Assembly: GCA_034431815.1 (NCBI GenBank)
Contig: DAOUCS010000017.1
Coordinates: forward strand, 1-10,563
Length of the DNA: 10,563 bases
Source: HRBIN29 sp034431815
Lineage (GTDB): Bacteria > Chloroflexota > Dehalococcoidia > Tepidiformales > Tepidiformaceae
Direction: 5' to 3'
In this document: positions 6,510 through 10,563 of the stretch, one piece after another
Layout: each line of letters starts with the position of its first letter
How positions within the stretch are numbered: position 1 is the first letter of the stretch
Translations under genes and position numbers: made by a program
Notes under the pieces: model-generated
Database searches by the model: none
What the model saw: only the letters and a program-made list of their open reading frames with translations
What the model was told of the DNA's origin: nothing

Positions 6510-7121
6510 TTACCGCAGGAGGGCCGCCACGGCTTCCCACGCGGCGTTCTCCACTGCCTCCGGTGGTTGGGCCGCGTCCACCACCACCCAGCGTTCGCGG
6601 GAAGCAGCGCACAGCTCCCGGTACCCCTGGCGCACCCGCTCATGGAAGGCGAGAGCCTCGGCGCCGGTGCGGACGTCCCCTGGCGGGGCGCCCTTCCGGC
6701 GCAGACCCTTCGCCGGGTCGATATCGAGGAGGATGGTGAGGTCTGGCTCCAAATTGCCGGTGGCCACGCCGTTCAGCAGCCGCAAAGCCTGCAAGTCGAG
6801 CCCTCGGCCGTATCCCTGGTAGGCGAGCGTGCTGGCTGCGAAGCGGTCGGAGAGCACCCAAATCCCTTGTGCGAGCGCAGGCCGAATGACTTCGGCCGTG
6901 AGCTGCGCCCGCGCAGCCAAGAACAGGAAGGTCTCCGCCCAGGGATCGAGCGCGTCTTGGAGGAGCACCCGTACCCCCTCGCCCACGGACGTCCCGCCGG
7001 GCTCGCGCGTCTCCACCACCGCCACCCCGCGGCTCCGCAGCCGTGCGGCCAGCCTTGGGAGCAGGGTGCTCTTGCCCGTGCCTTCGCCCCCTTCGAGGAC
7101 GATGAAGCGCCCCGCGCTCAC
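6510..7121 (-). CDS. tmk: Thymidylate kinase
   Basis: Thymidylate kinase phosphorylates dTMP to dTDP with ATP, an essential step of dTTP supply. The 203-residue product shows the P-loop GGEGTGKST at 11-19, TREPGGT at 38-44 (dTMP-binding region), and SDRFAASTLAYQG at 91-103 with the DR motif. A LID-like basic stretch lies around 138-153 and FHERVRQGY at 159-167. Length matches bacterial enzymes. The basic LID with a non-Arg P-loop resembles the E. coli-type class, although the usual DRxE of the LID is replaced by RTGAE. The start is GTG at 7121, overlapping the stop of the upstream ATPase gene as GTGA. No Shine-Dalgarno is evident, so translation is probably coupled. The frame remains open far upstream, but that extension is only the other strand-phase of the ATPase gene. 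Confidence 0.94.
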   Translation of the reverse strand: MSAGRFIVLEGGEGTGKSTLLPRLAARLRSRGVAVVETREPGGTSVGEGVRVLLQDALDPWAETFLFLAARAQLTAEVIRPALAQGIWVLSDRFAASTLAYQGYGRGLDLQALRLLNGVATGNLEPDLTILLDIDPAKGLRRKGAPPGDVRTGAEALAFHERVRQGYRELCAASRERWVVVDAAQPPEAVENAAWEAVAALLR

Positions 7122-8773
7122 CGGCCGGCACCGGCGTCGATACTCGGCAGGATGCGCACTCGCCGGAACGGCTCCTTGCCGGCGCTCTGGCTCTCGAGGT
7201 TGTACCGGCTGGCGATCTGGTGCTGCAGCCGCCGAATGTAGCTGTTCGCCGGCGGAAGCTCTACCGGCCGGCCCTCCTGGAGGACCCGGGCGACCGCCTC
7301 CTCTGTCTCCCGCCAGACATCCAGAAGCGGGTCGCGCCGGACAGACCGTTCGCCTTCGCGGAACTGCAGGAGCGCCTGCTCGATCTGGTACGCGGTGCTG
7401 CTTTTGATGACGTACGTGGGGAGGTTCAGCTCCTCGGCCTCGCGCAGCGCCGGCGGCTTCCGTCGGTAGTAGTTGCGCAGGGTCAGCACGGCGTCCGCCT
7501 CCCGCACGTCGTCGACGAGCACGGCGGGTACGCCAGTGGCCCGGATCGCCGCTTCGAGCCGGCTCCGCGAGATTCCGTATGGATAGACGCGCACCGGCTT
7601 CGGCGCTCCGCTCCCAGGCCCTTCGAATGCGCCCAGCGCCCCGGCCGGCGCCCGCGCCGGCGCGGGCAAGCGCTCGCCGCTCGGCGCGCGGCCCTCCGGT
7701 TCGAACTCGTAATCCTCGTCCCACGGGCGAATGACTCTCACCGTGCCGTCCGGCATGAGCTGGCGCACTTCGGGACGCGCGGCGAAGCCCCGCAGGAGCG
7801 CATCGACCGTCGAAGCGACGTCTTCGTGGATGGCCACGCGGTGCCAGGTTTGGATCTCGACTACCACGTCGAAGGTCGGCGGCGCCTTCCGCTCGAGGAT
7901 CGACTTCTGCGTGCCGCGGCGGCGGGCTTCTTCGTCGCCCAGGGTCACTGACTGGATGCCGCCGATGAGGTCCGACAGGGTGGGGTTCATCATCAGGTTC
8001 TCGAGCGTGTTGCCGTGGGCCGTGCCCACGAGCTGAACGCCCCGTTCGGCGATGGTGCGCGCCGCGGCCGCCTCCAGCTCCGTTCCGATCTCGTCGATGA
8101 TGATGACCTCCGGCATGTGGTTCTCCACCGCCTCGATCATCACCGCATGCTGCAGCGCGGGCGTCGGTACCTGCATCCGCCGCGCCCGGCCAATGCCCGG
8201 GTGCGGTATGTCGCCGTCGCCCCCAATCTCGTTCGAGGTATCGACGATGATCACGCGCTTCTTGGCGTCGTCGGCGAGGACGCGCGCCACCTCGCGCAGC
8301 ATCGTCGTCTTGCCGACGCCGGGCCGGCCCAGGAGGAGGATGCTCTTCCCGCTGATCACGAGGTCTTCGATGACCCGGATCGTCCCGTACACGGCGCGGC
8401 CGATGCGGCAGGTGAGGCCGACGATCTTTCCCCGTCGGTTCCGGATGCACGAGATGCGGTGGAGCGTCCGCTCGATACCCGCCCGGTTGTCCGCGCCGAA
8501 CTCCCCGATTCGCGCGATGACGTACTGGATATCTTCCTCGGTCACCTCTCGGTCTGAGAGCACGAGCTCGCTGCCCGGGTAGCGCGCTTCGGGGAGGCGT
8601 CCCAGGTCCAGCACGACTTCGAGCAGCGCCGTCCGCCGCTCGGGCGGCTGCAGGGCCGCCGAGATATGCGGAGGAAGGGCGGCAAGCAGGGCGTCCAGGT
8701 CATCGGTTACGACCTGCTCCGCCGGCCCCCGTTCGAATGCGTACCGTTCGTTCACCCTTTGCTCCTGCGTCAT
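7118..8773 (-). CDS. R3H-domain AAA ATPase, SpoIIIAA/Ycf45-like, probably single-stranded nucleic acid binding
   Basis: A 551-residue cytosolic ATPase of the R3H_AAA group, related in its ATPase core to SpoIIIAA and plastid Ycf45. The N-terminal part (about 20-125) precedes an RecA/AAA-type core with Walker A GRPGVGKTT at 149-157 and Walker B EVIIIDEIG at 222-230. GTAHGNTLENLMMNP at 250-264 and a Trp-containing EIQTWHRV segment near 307 are family-typical. A Pro/Ala/Gly-rich linker covers about 360-393. A second conserved region (about 395-470) leads to the R3H domain, with NSYIRRLQHQIASRYNL at 510-526 holding the R-xxx-H motif (R514, H518). The R3H domain binds single-stranded nucleic acid. 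The physiological role of the family is not settled. The ATG at 8773 overlaps the stop of the GNAT-like gene as ATGA, which decides the start. Catalytic motifs look intact. Confidence 0.88.
   Translation of the reverse strand: MTQEQRVNERYAFERGPAEQVVTDDLDALLAALPPHISAALQPPERRTALLEVVLDLGRLPEARYPGSELVLSDREVTEEDIQYVIARIGEFGADNRAGIERTLHRISCIRNRRGKIVGLTCRIGRAVYGTIRVIEDLVISGKSILLLGRPGVGKTTMLREVARVLADDAKKRVIIVDTSNEIGGDGDIPHPGIGRARRMQVPTPALQHAVMIEAVENHMPEVIIIDEIGTELEAAAARTIAERGVQLVGTAHGNTLENLMMNPTLSDLIGGIQSVTLGDEEARRRGTQKSILERKAPPTFDVVVEIQTWHRVAIHEDVASTVDALLRGFAARPEVRQLMPDGTVRVIRPWDEDYEFEPEGRAPSGERLPAPARAPAGALGAFEGPGSGAPKPVRVYPYGISRSRLEAAIRATGVPAVLVDDVREADAVLTLRNYYRRKPPALREAEELNLPTYVIKSSTAYQIEQALLQFREGERSVRRDPLLDVWRETEEAVARVLQEGRPVELPPANSYIRRLQHQIASRYNLESQSAGKEPFRRVRILPSIDAGAGR
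7650..7667. repeat. 18-base perfect palindrome within the ATPase linker coding region
   Basis: GCCCGCGCCGGCGCGGGC equals its own reverse complement. It encodes part of the Pro/Ala/Arg linker of the R3H ATPase. Since GC-only codons for Ala, Pro and Arg readily generate such symmetry, it is most likely a composition effect. Confidence 0.6.
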
Positions 8774-9696
8774 CGCGGCACCATGGCCGATGCCGGTACC
8801 GGCACCGCCTCCTTCAAAGGTTCGAGCCGCGCCAGGCGGCGTGCGGCCGCCTCGCGGCACCCGAGCGGGACGAAGCCGCGCAGCATTGCCGCCTCTGCCA
8901 GCTCCGGCGCGAATTCCGGCACCACGAGCGCACCGTGACGGCCCAGCCTCGCGAGCACCGTGTCGATAGCCAGTTCCCTGAGTTGGGGGCCGCCGGTCGG
9001 GTCGGTCAGCGCCCGCGCCTCCCGCTCGCCGATGCCCGCCCACGCGACCACGCGATCGTCGCAGCGCGCTGCGTACTGCTCATCGCAGTCGTACGAGTCG
9101 AGCACGGCGCGCCAGTCGGCCGCGGTGGGCGCCTCGGTCCGCCGTACCCGCTCGGGCACCGTCCGGCAGTACAGCCGGAAGACCCCGGCGCGGTCGGCGC
9201 GCGATACGGGCCGCATCACGGCCGGGAGCTGTCCGCTGCCGGTCTTCGCCGGCGGCGCATACAGCTCCTCGCGCAGATAGGTGGTCAGCCCCGCTCGCCG
9301 TACGGCCTCCCGATGGGGCGAACCTTCGGGCAGCCGCATGAAGAGCTGCAGCCCGCCCCGCCGGGCCGCCTCGGCGCCGGCTGCATCCACGAGGGCGATG
9401 ATCGCCTCGTCGTCCTTCTCCCGCTCCAGCCGAAGCGAGACGATTTCCCACGCTCGGCCGCCCGCCAGCGCACGGGCGACGATGATCCCGCGGTAGGCGA
9501 GGCCGCGGCGGATCGCCGCTACCAGTGTCCGCGGCAGCCGCGGCAGCCGATCCAGGCCGGTGGCAGCAAGGCCCGCCGCCAGGAGCAGGCGTTCACCTGT
9601 GCGCGTGGCCACCACTTCCGTGCTCAGCCTGTGGAGCTGGGGCCAGAGCGTCGCGGCATCGATCGGGCTGAGCGGCTCGGCGCGGAGCTCCGTCAT
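8770..9696 (-). CDS. GNAT-like protein of unknown function
   Basis: A 308-residue soluble protein whose layout suggests two degenerate GNAT (acetyltransferase-fold) halves. In the first, WEIVSLRLE (83-91) is followed by a helix, then GGLQLFMRLPEGSPHREAVRRAGL at about 114-137 and YLREELY. This resembles the beta-alpha-beta end of a GNAT domain. The second half starts at about 160 (MRPVSRADRAGVFRLYC) and ends with a VVPEFAPELAEAAMLRGFVPLG pattern near 258-279. I see no convincing acetyl-CoA pyrophosphate-binding loop (R/Q-x-x-G-x-G/A), so activity is doubtful. The gene is placed between pdxT (overlapping it by one base, TAATG) and the R3H ATPase (ATGA overlap), which suggests joint expression. 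A GGGGAA element precedes the ATG closely. The family assignment is tentative; the reading frame itself is well supported by these junctions. Confidence 0.75.
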   Translation of the reverse strand: MTELRAEPLSPIDAATLWPQLHRLSTEVVATRTGERLLLAAGLAATGLDRLPRLPRTLVAAIRRGLAYRGIIVARALAGGRAWEIVSLRLEREKDDEAIIALVDAAGAEAARRGGLQLFMRLPEGSPHREAVRRAGLTTYLREELYAPPAKTGSGQLPAVMRPVSRADRAGVFRLYCRTVPERVRRTEAPTAADWRAVLDSYDCDEQYAARCDDRVVAWAGIGEREARALTDPTGGPQLRELAIDTVLARLGRHGALVVPEFAPELAEAAMLRGFVPLGCREAAARRLARLEPLKEAVPVPASAMVPR

Positions 9697-10316
9697 TACT
9701 TCCCCGTTCCGGATGCGCGCGCGGCCGTCGCTAGGAAAAGCTGGTGGAACCGCGGGTCATCCGTCAGCTCGGGATGGAACGACGTCGCCAGCAGATTCCC
9801 CTGCCTGGCGGCGACGATGGTTCCGTCATCCAGGCGGGCGATTGCCCGTGCCGGCGGAAACACCGCCTCGATCTTCGGCGCGCGGATGAAGACGGCCCGA
9901 AACGGCCCGCCTGCGAGCCCCTCGACCTCGAGGTCGGCCTCGAAGCTCTGAATCTGCCGCCCGAAAGCGTTCCGCCGCACCGCGATATCCATCACCGCGA
10001 TGCCGGGACGGTCGAGGCGGTCGACCTGCCGAGCGAGGAGAATGGCGCCGGCACACGTTCCCCACACTGCCCGGCCGCTCGCACAGAACGCCCGCAAAGG
10101 ATGCAGCAAGTCGTTCGACTCGATCAATCGGGCGATGGTCGTGCTCTCGCCCCCGGGGATGATGAGGCCCTCGAGGCCTTCAAGGTCCCGCGGGCGTCGG
10201 ACTTCGCGGACGGAGACGCCCAGCCGTTCGAGCATCTCCCGGTGCTCGCGGACGTCGCCTTGCAGTGCGAGGACGCCAACCAGGCTGGGCCGGTTCGCCA
10301 GAAACGGTTCGGTCAT
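9696..10316 (-). CDS. pdxT: Pyridoxal 5'-phosphate synthase glutaminase subunit PdxT
   Basis: PdxT is a class I glutamine amidotransferase that releases ammonia from glutamine and channels it to PdxS, which builds pyridoxal 5'-phosphate. The 206-residue product has the PdxT signature VGVLALQGDVREH at 13-25 and LIIPGGESTT at 51-60. The nucleophile is C88 in WGTCAGAILLA. RRNAFGRQIQSFE lies at 114-126, and the catalytic H181 and E183 are in SFHPELT. All triad residues are present. The N-terminus carries about 10 extra residues ahead of the usual first strand; ATG 10316 has no good Shine-Dalgarno, but no other in-frame start codon lies near the domain. pdxS, the usual partner next door, is not in the window. 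It is the first gene of the pdxT-GNAT-ATPase-tmk cluster. Confidence 0.95.
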   Translation of the reverse strand: MTEPFLANRPSLVGVLALQGDVREHREMLERLGVSVREVRRPRDLEGLEGLIIPGGESTTIARLIESNDLLHPLRAFCASGRAVWGTCAGAILLARQVDRLDRPGIAVMDIAVRRNAFGRQIQSFEADLEVEGLAGGPFRAVFIRAPKIEAVFPPARAIARLDDGTIVAARQGNLLATSFHPELTDDPRFHQLFLATAARASGTGK

Positions 10317-10362
10317 CGGCAGTGCGGTGCGCTCGACCCTCCGCAGCGGGTGCCCGCCCTAT

Positions 10363-10375
10363 TGCTGTCACAGCA
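10363..10375. promoter_or_regulatory. 13-base palindrome, candidate operator upstream of pdxT
   Basis: TGCTGT-C-ACAGCA is a perfect inverted repeat with a one-base centre. Its half-site ACAGCAT recurs as a direct copy at 10402-10408, 32 bases away or about three helical turns. That copy abuts the candidate -10 box. Position and symmetry fit a repressor operator; the binding protein is unknown. Confidence 0.4.
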
Positions 10376-10396
10376 TACGCGGCGGGCTCTACGGAA

Positions 10397-10402
10397 ATTG
10401 TA
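10397..10402 (-). promoter_or_regulatory. Candidate -10 box for the pdxT-tmk operon
   Basis: The minus strand reads TACAAT, one mismatch from TATAAT, in the non-coding stretch between the upstream gene and pdxT. It would give a leader of roughly 75 bases. No good -35 is seen 16-18 bases upstream. The region is less GC-rich than its surroundings, consistent with a promoter. Confidence 0.4.
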
Positions 10403-10414
10403 CAGCATCGCTGC

Positions 10415-10433
10415 GGCCCTTCGCGGCTGGGCC
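10415..10433 (-). terminator. Weak hairpin after the upstream surface-protein gene
   Basis: GGCCC and GGGCC form a 5-pair stem around a 9-base loop, directly after the TAA stop at 10436-10438. No T-run follows on the minus strand, so this is at best a weak or factor-aided terminator. Confidence 0.2.
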
Positions 10434-10435
10434 AA

Positions 10436-10563
10436 TTACTCCCGCCGGCGGAGCGCTGCCATCGCAGCCGCCACCAAGAGGACGGCCAGCCCGGCCAGGC
10501 CCGCGATCCACGCCGGCGCCGCCGCGGTGTCGCCCGCCTCCAGGCCGCTCCCAGTCCGCGGCG
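10436..10563 (-). CDS. C-terminal end of a membrane- or wall-anchored protein with PRTGSG motif (partial)
   Basis: Only the last 41 codons before a TAA stop are in the window; the start lies beyond the right edge. The visible sequence has PRTGSG, then a short acidic spacer, then a hydrophobic segment of about 20 residues (WIAGLAGLAVLLVAAAMAAL), ending in RRRE. This is the order of a sortase-type C-terminal sorting signal: motif, membrane helix, positive tail. The residue before the proline is encoded by NCG, so it is Ala, Pro, Ser or Thr and not the Leu of a standard LPxTG. A variant sortase signal or a plain C-terminal membrane anchor are both possible. The reading frame is chosen for this pattern and is not confirmed by a full gene. 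Confidence 0.6.
   Translation of the reverse strand, partial: PRTGSGLEAGDTAAAPAWIAGLAGLAVLLVAAAMAALRRRE

Noticed and set aside
4218..7241. Very long plus-strand open frame of about 1000 codons
   Set aside because: It runs antisense across mtaB, the protease, the crotonase and tmk, all of which have clear motifs. It is rich in His, Arg, Asp and Pro and shows no domain, as expected for an antisense frame in GC-rich DNA.
7650..7667. 18-base palindrome as an operator or recombination site
   Set aside because: Lies in a Pro/Ala/Arg linker coding region where GC-only codons give symmetry easily; no partner copy noticed.
7122..8450. Longer start for thymidylate kinase
   Set aside because: The upstream part overlaps the whole ATPase coding region in another frame and has shadow composition; the P-loop domain begins right at GTG 7121.
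8774..9043. Longer start for the R3H ATPase
   Set aside because: The extra 90 residues are a frame-shifted reading of the GNAT-like gene; the ATGA junction at 8770-8773 is the natural start.
1..10563. CRISPR array, tRNA, rRNA, insertion sequence or defence island
   Set aside because: No spaced repeats, cloverleaf-like sequence, transposase or terminal repeats were seen; genes are housekeeping in type and uniform in composition.

Overview
This is a GC-rich bacterial chromosomal window in which every supportable gene lies on the minus strand, so transcription runs from right to left. It holds 10 complete and 2 edge-truncated protein genes, packed tightly with several 1 to 17 base overlaps. I see no RNA gene, mobile element, CRISPR array or phage gene. 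An AmaP-type membrane protein, ScpB, a carboxy-terminal PxTG-like anchor, a CBS-linked M50 protease and an R3H/AAA ATPase together suggest a Gram-positive-like or monoderm lineage. My best guess is a high-GC Chloroflexota bacterium, but this is inference from gene content and not a proven placement.

Right edge (10317-10563): the last 41 codons of a surface-type protein with a PRTGSG motif, a membrane helix and an Arg-rich tail. It is followed by a short intergenic region holding a candidate -10 box and a 13-base perfect palindrome. Next comes a translationally coupled cluster (6510-10316): pdxT (glutaminase of vitamin B6 synthesis), a GNAT-like protein of unclear function, an R3H-domain AAA ATPase that probably acts on single-stranded nucleic acid, and tmk (thymidylate kinase). 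Their junctions are TAATG, ATGA and GTGA overlaps, which strongly suggests one operon.

Middle (4443-6449): a GTG-started crotonase-family enzyme that lacks both hydratase glutamates and looks more like an enoyl-CoA isomerase. A membrane M50 site-2 protease with two CBS domains follows; its ATG appears to lie at the transcription start (leaderless).

Left part (1-4405): mtaB (tRNA methylthiotransferase), amaP-like, scpB (condensin accessory subunit), a DUF503/YlxP protein, and an acyl-CoA carboxylase carboxyltransferase subunit cut by the left edge. mtaB through DUF503 are spaced -17 to +4 bases apart and form a probable operon; the carboxyltransferase follows after 69 bases with its own strong Shine-Dalgarno. 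The genes are mostly housekeeping: translation fidelity, chromosome organisation, nucleotide and cofactor supply, acyl-CoA metabolism and envelope proteolysis. No new defence or mobile system is evident. The least understood parts are the GNAT-like/R3H ATPase pair, the atypical crotonase, and the pdxT upstream control region.
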